Positions 39,087 through 47,701 of a stretch of 57,523 nt of DNA are shown one piece after another. The notes below the pieces were generated by a model, which saw only the letters and a list, made by a program, of their open reading frames with translations, was not told the origin of the DNA and did not search any database. The stretch lies in the NCBI GenBank assembly GCA_023511725.1, contig JAIMAY010000015.1, positions 1 to 57,523 on the forward strand, read 5' to 3'. This DNA is from Alicyclobacillus sp. (lineage in GTDB: Bacteria > Bacillota > Bacilli > Alicyclobacillales > Alicyclobacillaceae). Numbering within the stretch: position 1 is the first letter of the stretch; every line of letters begins with the position of its first letter. Made by a program: the position numbers and the translations under genes.

Positions 39087-39205
39087 AGCGCTGGATTACT
39101 ATCATGCTATGGGGCGCCTGCTTGTTCGTGACCCTCGGGACGGCGGGATCGAGAAAATTTTCATAGATACCTAGAAGGCTGTACACCGCGGCCGGCAAGG
39201 GTCTG

Positions 39206-39219
39206 CGAACAGGAGTTCG
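39206..39219. promoter_or_regulatory. LexA/SOS box upstream of mrfA
   Basis: CGAACAGGAGTTCG is a perfect CGAAC-N4-GTTCG palindrome (GCGAAC/GTTCGC extends it to 6-bp arms), 99 nt before the mrfA start. The core promoter around it is not clear. The rest of 39087-39317 shows nothing else recognisable. Confidence 0.6.
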
Positions 39220-39317
39220 CATGCAGGCGTCGTATTCATAGCATGGACGGGTTCAGCCGCCATCATTCGGACATTCCATGCGGGATGCCTCAGCTTGCAA
39301 CCAAAGGGGTCGGAATC

Positions 39318-41588
39318 GTGAACCTCTCGATGTTATTGGACGAATGGAGACGCACACCGGAATTCATGGAGAACGTCACCGCCTGGGTGACGGAGCCTGA
39401 CCAGCCCGCGCGGACCCGCCCGTTGCCGGAGGACCTGCATCCGGAGGTGCGGGCGGCGCTGGAGGCGCGCGGTGTGCAGGCGCTCTACACGCACCAGGCG
39501 GAGGCATGGGCGCGGGTCCGCGGCGGACGGAACGTCATGGTGGTGACCCCGACAGCCAGCGGCAAAACGCTGTGCTACAACCTGCCGGTGCTGGATGCCG
39601 TGTGTCGGACGGGGACGGATCGGGCCCTGTACCTGTTCCCCACCAAGGCGCTCTCACAGGACCAGGTGGCGGAGTTGAACGAATTGGCGGAGCGCATCGC
39701 TGCGCCCGTGCAGTGCTACACATACGATGGCGACACACCGCTGGGGGTGCGCCAGAAGATCCGGGAGGCGGGCCACATCGTCGTGACCAACCCGGACATG
39801 CTGCACAGCGCCATCTTGCCGCATCACACCAAGTGGCTGCGGTTGTTTGAGAATCTGCGCTATGTCGTGATCGACGAGGCGCACGTGTACCGCGGCGTGT
39901 TTGGCAGTCACGTCGCCAATGTGATCCGCCGGCTGCGCCGCATCTGCGCCTACTATGGCAGCCGGCCACAGTTCATCCTGTGTTCGGCGACCGTGGCGAA
40001 TCCGGCCGATCTCGCCCATCACCTGACGGGCGAGGACGCCGACGTCATCGACCAGTCGGGCGCGCCCCGCGGCGAGCGGCACATCATCCTGTACAATCCG
40101 CCGCTTGTGCATCGTCAGCTCGGCATCCGCCGGTCGGCGCTGCTGGAGGCGCGGCGCATCGCGGGCCGATTGCTGCGCGAAAACATCCCGACCATCGCCT
40201 TCGTGCGCACCCGCACGCAGGTGGAACTGTTGGCCGGTTATCTCAAACAGGATGCGCCGGAGCGGCTGCGCGGCGCCATCGTCGGCTATCGCGGGGGGTA
40301 CCTGCCGAACGAGCGGCGGAGCATCGAACGCGGTCTGCGCCAAGGGCAGATCCGTGGCGTGGTCAGCACCAATGCGCTCGAGCTCGGGGTCGACATCGGC
40401 TCGCTGCAGGCGGCAGTGTCCGTGGGGTATCCGGGGACGGTGGCGTCATTGCGGCAGCAGATGGGGCGCGCCGGCCGGCGGGGAGACATCGCGGTGGCAC
40501 TGTACATCGCCACGGCGTCGCCGCTGGATCAGTACCTCGTGCGTCAACCGGACCAACTGCTCGCGCGCAGCCCCGAGGAGGCTCGACTCAACCCCGACAA
40601 TCTGCTGATCCTGATGGACCACCTCAAGTGTGCGGCGTACGAGTTGCCCTTCCGGGAAGATGAGCGGTTTGGTGTGGAGACGACTGCGGAACTCCTGGAA
40701 TACCTGGCGGAGGCGCGCGTGCTGCACCGGGGCGGCGACGGGCGGTACTTCTGGATGGCGGACAGCCTCCCCAGCCACAGCATCTCGCTGCGCAGCGCGG
40801 CGCAGGACAACGTGGTGGTGCTGGACGTCTCCGGGCCGAAGCCCGTGGCCGTGGGCGAGACGGATCGATTCAGCGCACTGACCATGCTGCACGAGGAAGC
40901 CATCTACCTTCACCAGTCGCGCGCCTATCAGGTGGAGAAGCTGGACCTCGAGAACGGCAAGGCGTTCGTCAGGCCGGTGCAGGTGGACTACTACACGGAC
41001 GCTGAGCTCGCGGTGCGCCTCGCCGTTCTCGATGTGCTGGAGACGCGCCTCGGCCCTGAGGGGGCCGAGCATATGCTCGGTGAGGTGATGGTCAACGCCA
41101 CGCCGACTCTGTTCAAGAAGATCAAGTTTGAAACCCACGAGAACCTGGGCTGGGGCAAGATTCATCTGCCGGAGGCGGAACTCCACAGCATCGGTTATCG
41201 CTGCAGTTGGGACGCCGGCGCATTCGGCTGGGGACGGCAGGCGTGGGAGTCGGCGCTGATAGGCGCTGTTCATGCGCTGCGGCAGGCGGCTGCGCTGCAC
41301 TGCATGTGCAATGTGTCGGATATCCATGGGTATGTCGAGGTGAGAGATCTGATCTCTGAGCGCCCCGCGCTCTTCCTCTACGACGCGTACCCGGGTGGCG
41401 TGGGCCTGGCCGAACGCGTGTACCGGTCGGCGGAGGAGGTGTTCGCCACCGCGCATGCGATGGTGGCCGGCTGCGGTTGCGAGTCCGGCTGCCCATCCTG
41501 CGTCGGGCCGCACGAGCCGCATGAGGGTGTGAAGGCGCGGGCGCTGGTTCTGCTGGCGGAAGGAGCGAGGGTTGCGTGCGTTCGCTGA
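39318..41588 (+). CDS. mrfA: DEAD/DEAH-box helicase MrfA (YprA)
   Basis: A 756-residue superfamily 2 helicase. Motif I PTASGKTLCYNLP, motif II DEAH (VIDEAHVYRG), motif III CSATVANP, and motif VI QQMGRAGRRGD. A C-terminal MZB-type zinc domain carries the four cysteines CGCESGCPSC. In Bacillus, MrfA with MrfB repairs mitomycin C lesions. GTG 39318 is chosen because AAAGGGG lies 8 nt upstream; in-frame starts further up lack a site. The next gene, mrfB, overlaps its 3' end, as in Bacillus. Confidence 0.92.
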   Translation: MNLSMLLDEWRRTPEFMENVTAWVTEPDQPARTRPLPEDLHPEVRAALEARGVQALYTHQAEAWARVRGGRNVMVVTPTASGKTLCYNLPVLDAVCRTGTDRALYLFPTKALSQDQVAELNELAERIAAPVQCYTYDGDTPLGVRQKIREAGHIVVTNPDMLHSAILPHHTKWLRLFENLRYVVIDEAHVYRGVFGSHVANVIRRLRRICAYYGSRPQFILCSATVANPADLAHHLTGEDADVIDQSGAPRGERHIILYNPPLVHRQLGIRRSALLEARRIAGRLLRENIPTIAFVRTRTQVELLAGYLKQDAPERLRGAIVGYRGGYLPNERRSIERGLRQGQIRGVVSTNALELGVDIGSLQAAVSVGYPGTVASLRQQMGRAGRRGDIAVALYIATASPLDQYLVRQPDQLLARSPEEARLNPDNLLILMDHLKCAAYELPFREDERFGVETTAELLEYLAEARVLHRGGDGRYFWMADSLPSHSISLRSAAQDNVVVLDVSGPKPVAVGETDRFSALTMLHEEAIYLHQSRAYQVEKLDLENGKAFVRPVQVDYYTDAELAVRLAVLDVLETRLGPEGAEHMLGEVMVNATPTLFKKIKFETHENLGWGKIHLPEAELHSIGYRCSWDAGAFGWGRQAWESALIGAVHALRQAAALHCMCNVSDIHGYVEVRDLISERPALFLYDAYPGGVGLAERVYRSAEEVFATAHAMVAGCGCESGCPSCVGPHEPHEGVKARALVLLAEGARVACVR

Positions 41589-42110
41589 AGGAAAAATTGG
41601 CGGCCCTGGAGCGGTCGGCCCGGGGGCCGCGGGCGGCTGTACCACCCGAGGCTGAGGTACCCGACGCGGGCATGCCCGCTGGGCCGGAGCTTGCGGCGAC
41701 GGACGTGCGCGAGCAGGCCCAGCCCTACCCCGCGGCCCAGGCATCGTCACGCCTCGAAGCCGCGCTGGCCGATCTCGGCTTTACCCCGCACACCACCGCC
41801 CTCGGCCCGGTGTGGGTCCGCACCCTCCGCTATGACGCTCTCACGCGCCACGGCCCGCACCGGCTTGGTGCGCTCCGCGAGATGCCCCTGGCGCCGCTTG
41901 CCCGCCTCATCCGACCCGCCGTCGGCGCCGCACCGCATCCAGCACGGTGGGTGTTCTACGACACCGAGACCACCGGGCTCGGTACGGGCGCGGGCACCTT
42001 CGCGTTCCTTCACGCCGTGGGCTGGCTGGAGGAGGATGAGTTCGTCCTCGAGCAGTGGCTGGTGGCCGACTACACTGCGGAAGCGGCGCTGCTGGCCGGC
42101 CTGTGGCGTG
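41576..42110 (+). CDS. mrfB: MrfB (YprB) exonuclease, 3'-truncated at a sequence seam
   Basis: The first ~179 residues of a DEDD exonuclease: variable N-terminal part, then the first catalytic motif with D129 and E131 (VFYDTETTGLGTGAG). Homology stops after AALLAGLWRD near 42110. The rest of the RNase H-like domain (the TYNG/D and final D motifs) and the C-terminal domain are missing. The frame continues only to a stop at 42155-42157 with unrelated residues. AGGAGCGAGG precedes GTG 41576, inside mrfA. The break coincides with the seam described separately. Confidence 0.8.
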
Positions 42111-42115
42111 ATCAA
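42100..42115. other. Abrupt seam between two unrelated sequences at a GATC
   Basis: mrfB coding sense ends and FAD dehydrogenase coding sense begins in a different frame within a few bases. GATC occupies 42110-42113 inside TGATCA. Both flanking genes lack the half that should be at the seam. Confidence 0.75.
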
Positions 42116-43319
42116 TGGGGCGGGCGGGGCAGGCAGTTTCAGCGATGGGAAGTTTAACATCACATCCGAATTTGGCGGGTATTTAACCGATTACCTGTCA
42201 CCTTCGGAAGTGGTGCAGCTGATTCAGTATGTCGATGACATCAACCTGCAGTACGGAGCCCCCGACACCATCACAGACCCGACGACAGAAGCAGTCGCGG
42301 CCATTGAACGAAAGGCGGCAGGTGCAGGTCTGAAGTTGCTGCGGGCGCGCGTACGCCACATCGGCACGGACCGTAATGTAGAGCTGATGACCCGCATTTT
42401 TGGCTATCTGGAGCAACACATAGAGCTGCGGTTTCGCACATTTGTGGAAGACCTGTTGCTTGCCAACGGGGTCATTCAAGGCGTACGTTTGCGCGACGGG
42501 AACGAACTACGGGCGCGCGCGGTGTTGGTGGCTCCCGGCCGCGACGGGGCCACATGGCTGTCTGACCTGTTCAAACGGCACGGCTTACGCATGACCATGA
42601 ACCAAGTAGATATTGGCGTCCGTGTGGAGACGTCCAACGTGATCATGCAAGAAATCAACGAGCACTTGTATGAAGCAAAATTCATCTTTCACTCGCCGGC
42701 CACTGGGTTAAAGGTGCGCACGTTTTGCAGCAACCCTTCCGGCTATGTAGTGGTCGAAAACCACACAGGGGTGATGGCGGCCAATGGCCACGCCTACAAA
42801 GACCCGTCTCTGGCCTCGGCCAATACCAATTTTGCTTTGCTGGTCAGTCACCGCTTTACGGAACCGTTCGACCGGCCCAATGAGTTTGCCCGGCAAATCT
42901 GCCGCCACGCCAATGAATTGTCGAACGGGTCTATCATCATTCAGCGCTATGGCGACCTTCTGAAAGGACGTCGCAGCACACCAGAGCGCATCCGGGAAGG
43001 GTTCATCGAGCCCACATTAAAAGAAGCGGTGCCAGGTGATCTGGGGCTTGTCCTGCCGTACAAGACGATGGTGGCATTGCAAGAAATGATGACGGCACTT
43101 AACCACGTGACCCCTGGCATCGCCAGCGACCATACCTTATGGTACGGAGTCGAAGCCAAGTTTTACGCGGCCCGCGCTGAGGTGGACCGGACCCTGCAGA
43201 CCAAAATCCAGGGGCTTTATTGTGCCGGCGATGGACCTGGCATATCCCGCGGGATTTCGCAAGCTGCCAGCAGTGGTGTCTACGCGGCGCGCAACATCAT
43301 CCGCCACCTGCAATTGTGA
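42111..43319 (+). CDS. NAD(P)/FAD-dependent dehydrogenase, 5'-truncated
   Basis: About 402 residues, reading INGAGGAGSFSDGKFN onward. This is the middle and C-terminal part of the large bacterial 'FAD-dependent dehydrogenase' family (typically about 450-490 residues). The N-terminal ~90 residues with the dinucleotide-binding GxGxxG are missing. Recognisable are EFGGYLTDYL, VLVAPGRDGATWL and the C-terminal FAD-contact region GLYCAGDGPGISRGISQAASSG. It has no start codon or ribosome site of its own. Codon use looks less GC-rich than the gene to its left. As it stands it cannot encode a working enzyme. Confidence 0.75.
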   Translation: MNGAGGAGSFSDGKFNITSEFGGYLTDYLSPSEVVQLIQYVDDINLQYGAPDTITDPTTEAVAAIERKAAGAGLKLLRARVRHIGTDRNVELMTRIFGYLEQHIELRFRTFVEDLLLANGVIQGVRLRDGNELRARAVLVAPGRDGATWLSDLFKRHGLRMTMNQVDIGVRVETSNVIMQEINEHLYEAKFIFHSPATGLKVRTFCSNPSGYVVVENHTGVMAANGHAYKDPSLASANTNFALLVSHRFTEPFDRPNEFARQICRHANELSNGSIIIQRYGDLLKGRRSTPERIREGFIEPTLKEAVPGDLGLVLPYKTMVALQEMMTALNHVTPGIASDHTLWYGVEAKFYAARAEVDRTLQTKIQGLYCAGDGPGISRGISQAASSGVYAARNIIRHLQL

Positions 43320-43453
43320 TGGAACCATCCCTTGGGGCATGGCCGCAGCAGCGGCCTGCCCAGGCAGGGGACGGTCCAGGGTGACTGTATCCCTCGTACC
43401 TCCAGGATAAGCGGGCGGTCAAAGGAATGTCCTCGACATCCGCCTGGGTGAGG

Positions 43454-43595
43454 TATCATTCACACAGCTCCTGGACATCATAAGGGGTGTAAGGGAAGGT
43501 GATGAGGGATGGCAACGCACTGACGCAAGGCGCAGGGTGTTCCGACCGAATCATTGTTACCTTACGCTTTGAAAAGGCGGCTGCGGCCGCCTTTT
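43454..43595 (+). ncRNA. Candidate short non-coding transcript with terminator
   Basis: TATCAT (43454-43459) followed ~110 nt later by a clear terminator, with no convincing gene between. The internal sequence has GC-rich paired-looking segments (GACGCAAGGCGCAGGG). No known riboswitch or sRNA family was recognised. Positions 43320-43453 show nothing else. Confidence 0.3.
43572..43595 (+). terminator. Rho-independent terminator
   Basis: AAAAGGCGGC (43572-43581), 4-nt loop, GCCGCCTTTT (43586-43595): symmetrical and usable on both strands. It could end the FAD dehydrogenase mRNA or the candidate short transcript. Confidence 0.8.
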
Positions 43596-43796
43596 CGCAT
43601 TTCCTCCCTTGGTCTGGCGAGTTCATCTGCTGCTGGCCCTGTAGCCGCTGACGTCACAGACCGCCGCCATTCGACGAATCCGCTACACAACCTTCACATT
43701 CCTGGTTCGTCTGCCCCCTGCCGGCCAGCCTCAACCTGCTACAATAAAATCATTCATCCCTCGGAGCATTCTGCACCGACTGGCAGGTGAAGACGC

Positions 43797-43940
43797 ATGC
43801 ATGACCGGTTACCCGAGAATCCCCTGACCGTCCTGGCAAAAATCTGGCGTGTGGGTGAACGAATTGCCGTCGCACTCGCATCCCTGTTGGTCATCGGCAC
43901 AGTAGGCTACGTCTCCTTGCACGCCTTGGCGTTGGCGTAA
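43797..43940 (+). CDS. Small single-TM protein, hypothetical
   Basis: A 47-residue reading frame with one hydrophobic helix near its C-terminus (IAVALASLLVIGTVGYVSL). AGGTGA lies 7 nt before ATG 43797, and TACAAT (43739-43744) could be a -10. Too short for homology by reading, so it is a prediction only. Confidence 0.4.
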   Translation: MHDRLPENPLTVLAKIWRVGERIAVALASLLVIGTVGYVSLHALALA

Positions 43941-43990
43941 CCCTCGTCTGCTACCTCGCCGTTTTCCAGGGCGTAGCAGCAACGCCTCTG

Positions 43991-45235
43991 TCAGACCGTC
44001 TCCTGCCGCGGCGGCAACGCCACGCCTAGTTTGCGTGCTACCCAACCGGTGCTGCTCGCCTGCACCAAAATGGTGGCCAAGATGGCCAAAAACGTGACCG
44101 CCTGAATGGCAGCGGCACCGGGTACCCCGCGTGCTGCCAGCATCCCCGCGAGCGCTGCTGGAATAACTCCCGTCTCGCGTACCCAGAACATGAAGACCAC
44201 CTCACGCCAGCGCCAGCGTACACGCCGATCAGGCAGGACACAGACGAGGACCGCCAGTGGCCGCGCCAACAGCATCAACACCACCACCGCCAACATCCCT
44301 TCCCCTGCATACGCTTGCACTGCCTGAAAGTCGACCTGCGTCCCGAGCAGCACAAATATGAGCATGCGCATGACCAACGTGATCGAACCCAGGAAGTGGT
44401 GTCCGCGTGCCTCTTCGCGCTCGGACAAAGGCCAGCCGAACGACTTGCTGTTTCCAGCCACGACGCCGGCGGTAAACGCCGCCATCAGGCCGCTGCCGCC
44501 CAGCCGAGCGGCCGCTTCAAACGACCCCAGCGCCAACACCACCAGCACCAAGGTGCTGTACTCCGCAAGCACACCCCAGCCGCGCGCCGACACCAACCAC
44601 AGGGCCAACAGAGAACAGGCCAGCCCTGTCGCCAAACCGACCAACGCGGACTGTAAGAACGCCATCACCGGTTGCCACCATGCGTGCACTGTTCCCGCGT
44701 CCAACACGCCGAGCAGGGCAAACACCAAGACGGAGGCCGTGGCATCGTTAAACGCCGACTCCGACTCCACGGTCTGTTGCAGGCGTGGCCAAATCGGCAC
44801 CCGTTGAAACACCGGGATGAGGGTGGCAGGGTCGGTCGACGACAGGACACTGGCCAACAGCAGCGCTGGCAGCCAAGGAACAGCAAACACCCCGTGCAAC
44901 GCTGCGGCCACCACGGCTGCCGTGACCAGCACCCCGGCCACCGCCAACAGGCTGATACTCAACCAAACCTCCCGCAAAATCCGAAACTGGACCCCCCGCC
45001 CCCCTTCAAACACAATCAACAAGGCTCCGAGGTTGAGGATGAATTGGTTTGCTTGCGATCCGCTTGGCTCCTGTAGCCAGTGCAGGCCGGCCGGGCCTAA
45101 CGCAATGCCGAGCAGCAAACACGCAGCCACATCAGGAATACGTGGCCGTTCAGTCAGTTTACACACCACCAGGCCACCTGCCACAACCAGCCACAACACC
45201 GCCAACGCACTTTCCCAATCGGCCATCTGCAGCAA
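43991..45235 (-). CDS. CPA-family cation:proton antiporter
   Basis: A 414-residue membrane protein with about twelve hydrophobic helices. Family motifs are SSTDPATL (residues 132-139) and the ion-binding Asn-Asp pair at 163-164 (ESESAFNDATA), as in NhaP/CPA1 Na+/H+ exchangers. It lacks a C-terminal TrkA/RCK domain. TTG 45235 has GGAGGG 8 nt upstream and is preferred to ATG 45226. A TACACT on the minus strand around 45326-45331 may be the -10. Transported ion (Na+, K+) is uncertain. Confidence 0.85.
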   Translation of the reverse strand: MLQMADWESALAVLWLVVAGGLVVCKLTERPRIPDVAACLLLGIALGPAGLHWLQEPSGSQANQFILNLGALLIVFEGGRGVQFRILREVWLSISLLAVAGVLVTAAVVAAALHGVFAVPWLPALLLASVLSSTDPATLIPVFQRVPIWPRLQQTVESESAFNDATASVLVFALLGVLDAGTVHAWWQPVMAFLQSALVGLATGLACSLLALWLVSARGWGVLAEYSTLVLVVLALGSFEAAARLGGSGLMAAFTAGVVAGNSKSFGWPLSEREEARGHHFLGSITLVMRMLIFVLLGTQVDFQAVQAYAGEGMLAVVVLMLLARPLAVLVCVLPDRRVRWRWREVVFMFWVRETGVIPAALAGMLAARGVPGAAAIQAVTFLAILATILVQASSTGWVARKLGVALPPRQETV

Positions 45236-45459
45236 ACCAGATTCCCTCCGTTCCTTTGCTTGTCCTTCGCAGGTAACGCTCCGGTTGGCCCGTTGACCTG
45301 ACTCCCCTGGCCGCTACGCAACTCTAGTGTAGCAAACGACGCAGGGGACAAAAAATGAATCCCCCGGTCAAACCGAGCTTCGTGATAGACTTATAAGAAG
45401 CGACGAGCAGGTGGTCGCCCGGTTTCCCATCGGGACCATGGACAGGAGGAGCGGTAGGT

Positions 45460-46188
45460 GTGAGCGAGTGGTTTCACATCGGTTCGTTTCCCGTTTTCGT
45501 GGTGCGTAGCCAACGCCGGTTGCGTACCCTCGCGTTGGAGGTCACGCCGTCGGGGATTCGCCTACGGGCGCCTCTGCGCATCTCTTTGGCCGATCTCCAA
45601 GCCTGGGCACAACAACGGCAGGGCTGGTTAGAGATCGCCTGGCAGCAGCAGCGCCAGCGCCACCACACCTCGGGGGAAAGCGGAACCCCTTGGCGTTGGC
45701 TCGGCCAGCTTCTGCCCTGTCAGCACCAGCCTGGCGATCACCGCTGGCACTGCCAGTGGGACGGCCAGCGGCTGACCGTCTTTAGCCCTGCGGGGGTTAG
45801 CCAAGCAGACGTCGACCGGCGCATCGCCGCTTGGCTGCGCACCCAAGCCTCCGCCCTGCTGCGCAACCGGGTGGCGGATTGGGCCAAGCGGCTGCAAATG
45901 AACTACGGCCAGGTGCGTATCAAAGACCAGCGCACCCGTTGGGGCAGCTGCAGCAACCGCGGCAACTTAAACTTCAATTGGCGGTTGGTCATGGCTCCGG
46001 AGTTTGTCTTGGATTACGTGGTGGTCCATGAACTCTGTCACCTGCGCGAATGGAATCACTCACCCCGCTTTTGGTCCTTGGTGGAGCAAGCCTTTCCCGC
46101 ATACCGGACGGCCCGTCAGTGGCTGCGCGAAGAAGGCGGTCCATTGTTGGCACTGGGTCTAGACCCAACGCCTGTGTCCAAACCCTGA
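45460..46188 (+). CDS. YgjP-like metallopeptidase (M48/DUF45 type)
   Basis: A 242-residue protein. The zinc motif HELCHLREWNH (H190, E191, H194, H200) follows the family signature TRWGSCS (159-165). This is the WLM/YgjP-like domain of SprT-type metalloproteases. The N-terminal ~100 residues are variable. No signal peptide, so probably cytosolic. GTG 45460 is preceded by AGGAGGAGCGGTAGGT. Substrate unknown. TATAAG near 45392 may be the -10. Confidence 0.82.
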   Translation: MSEWFHIGSFPVFVVRSQRRLRTLALEVTPSGIRLRAPLRISLADLQAWAQQRQGWLEIAWQQQRQRHHTSGESGTPWRWLGQLLPCQHQPGDHRWHCQWDGQRLTVFSPAGVSQADVDRRIAAWLRTQASALLRNRVADWAKRLQMNYGQVRIKDQRTRWGSCSNRGNLNFNWRLVMAPEFVLDYVVVHELCHLREWNHSPRFWSLVEQAFPAYRTARQWLREEGGPLLALGLDPTPVSKP

Positions 46189-46251
46189 CAATTTCCGTAC
46201 ACTTTTGCAATCCCCTCGCCGGGAGACTGTTTTTCCCCTGTCTTGGCAGGC

Positions 46252-46257
46252 TATACT
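46252..46257 (+). promoter_or_regulatory. -10 element upstream of the sulfocyanin gene
   Basis: TATACT, 112 nt before the start. The -35 is weak (TGTTTT at 46228-46233, 18 nt spacing). Most of the leader between is GC-rich without a recognised element. Confidence 0.35.
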
Positions 46258-46368
46258 AGGCAGTGTGCCTGCGCATCCCTTCAACCACCCTGCGCGGCCG
46301 GTGCGCAAGGGGCCCGGAGCTCCCGGGGTACATAACAGGAACGCCTGGACGGAAACGGAGGAAGCGGG

Positions 46369-47034
46369 ATGAAGTTGTCACCAGTGGGCGTGCTTGTGGT
46401 CGCGCTCGGCGGCTTGGTCGCAATCATCATGTGGATTGTCGGTTATTTTGGTCTTCCAAATGCGGTGACCCACCGCAACCTGGCGGAGAACCCGCCCATT
46501 GAGTCATCCATTAACGCCACTGGCGGCACGGCCGGCGGCGCAGCACCGGCCGCACCAGGTGGAGGAACCCAGGCGCAAGCAGCTTGGTACGCACTGGGCA
46601 AAGACCCCAAATCGCTAGATCTTACCATCACCGCGCAGGCTGGCAACAACCCCATGAACTTCAACGGCTACGGCAAGGGTGACTTGAAGATTCAGGTACC
46701 TGTAGGTTGGAAGGTCAACGTCAAGTTTGTCAACCAGCAAGGCCAAGTCCCGCACAGCGTCGGCTTTGTGCAGTGGGCAGACAGACAATCGCCGACAGGC
46801 CAGTTTACCCCGGCGTTTAACGGTTCCACCGGTCCGGAAGACAAGTTTAAGAGCGGTGTCACCAGCGAGGGAGAATCGTTTTCCTTTACAGCGGACAAAG
46901 CTGGCCAGTACGCGATGGTCTGCGGCGTCCCAGGACATGCAGCCGCTGGCATGTGGGACGAGTTTGATGTGGATGCCAAGTTGACGTCCCCCGTGATTGT
47001 CACCCCGGACAAAGGCACCGTCACGGTGAAGTAA
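46369..47034 (+). CDS. Sulfocyanin-like blue copper protein, membrane-anchored
   Basis: A 221-residue exported protein. N-terminal helix (residues 7-27) acts as anchor or uncleaved signal. A Gly/Ala/Pro-rich linker (about 50-70) leads to a cupredoxin domain. The type I copper ligands are H129 (PHSVGF), C185, H190 and M195 (CGVPGHAAAGMW). The layout matches sulfocyanin (SoxE) of acidophilic archaea and some Bacillota, an electron carrier towards a terminal oxidase. Ribosome site GGAGGAAG lies 6 nt upstream. No oxidase gene is adjacent. The menaquinone operon follows on the other strand. Confidence 0.85.
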   Translation: MKLSPVGVLVVALGGLVAIIMWIVGYFGLPNAVTHRNLAENPPIESSINATGGTAGGAAPAAPGGGTQAQAAWYALGKDPKSLDLTITAQAGNNPMNFNGYGKGDLKIQVPVGWKVNVKFVNQQGQVPHSVGFVQWADRQSPTGQFTPAFNGSTGPEDKFKSGVTSEGESFSFTADKAGQYAMVCGVPGHAAAGMWDEFDVDAKLTSPVIVTPDKGTVTVK

Positions 47035-47041
47035 GCATCCC

Positions 47042-47113
47042 TTGGGTCAACGTGCTTCAGAAACGCTCGCCAGCGTCAAGCCCCTGAAGCGCGTTGGCCC
47101 AAAACTGTTTTTT
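47042..47113 (+). terminator. Long-stem terminator after sulfocyanin
   Basis: Arms of 19 nt (47042-47060 and 47084-47102), mostly complementary, are followed by CTG and six T. It also faces the 3' end of tlpA on the minus strand. Confidence 0.7.
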
Positions 47114-47699
47114 AACTAGCCATCAGGGTCTGTTGCACCAAACGGGTTAACTGCTGGGCGGTGAGTGGTCCGGGATGTATCTGGACAATGTGGCCGCTGC
47201 GGCTGATAAAATACGTCGTTGGTGTGCCAATCAGGTGGTACGCTTGCATGAATTGCGCTTGCGGGTCGAGAGCCACCGTGTAAGGAACCCCGTACTGTTG
47301 GACAAACGCGCGTGCCGCTGCCGCCTGGTCCTCAAACGTCATGTTCACCCCAACAAACTGTACTTGGCCCGCGTACTGACGGGCGACTTGAGTGAACGCG
47401 GCCGCTTCGTCTTTACATGGGCCACACCAAGAGGCCCACGTATTGACCACCACGGGTTGACCGCGGGCCAGCAAGTCGGCCAAGCGCACGGTTCCGCCGT
47501 TTAACCCGGGCAGCGCAAACGCTGGCGCCGGCGCACCCGGAACGGGGGCGGTAGCAGGCGTCACCGCCCCGCCTTGCGCATGGGCAGACTCCCCCGGCGG
47601 AGGACTGGTATCCGCTTGCGGGGCCGCTGTCTGAGCACACCCCGACAACCCGAACAGCACGGATACCAACACACTAACCCAAGGGCTCCGTCTGAACAT
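47112..47699 (-). CDS. TlpA-like thiol-disulfide oxidoreductase lipoprotein
   Basis: A 195-residue protein. Lipoprotein signal with lipobox LSGC, a Pro/Ala-rich linker, then a thioredoxin fold with active site WCGPC and the cis-Pro strand IGTPTTYFI. It is anchored outside the membrane and reduces protein disulfides, for example in cytochrome c or copper-site maturation. Last gene of the menaquinone operon, starting 3 nt beyond the menH stop. An in-frame ATG at 47711 would overlap menH. The neighbouring sulfocyanin makes a role in copper-protein or oxidase assembly plausible, but not shown. Confidence 0.82.
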   Translation of the reverse strand: MFRRSPWVSVLVSVLFGLSGCAQTAAPQADTSPPPGESAHAQGGAVTPATAPVPGAPAPAFALPGLNGGTVRLADLLARGQPVVVNTWASWCGPCKDEAAAFTQVARQYAGQVQFVGVNMTFEDQAAAARAFVQQYGVPYTVALDPQAQFMQAYHLIGTPTTYFISRSGHIVQIHPGPLTAQQLTRLVQQTLMAS

Positions 47700-47701
47700 C
47701 C

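Noticed and set aside
41691-43319. A 542-residue fusion protein running through the seam
   Set aside because: Its first ~139 residues are an out-of-frame shadow of mrfB; only the part after about 42108 has family similarity.
43502-43651. Small ORF starting at the ATG after AAGGGAAGGTG
   Set aside because: It would read straight through the strong terminator at 43572-43595, and its sequence is uninformative.
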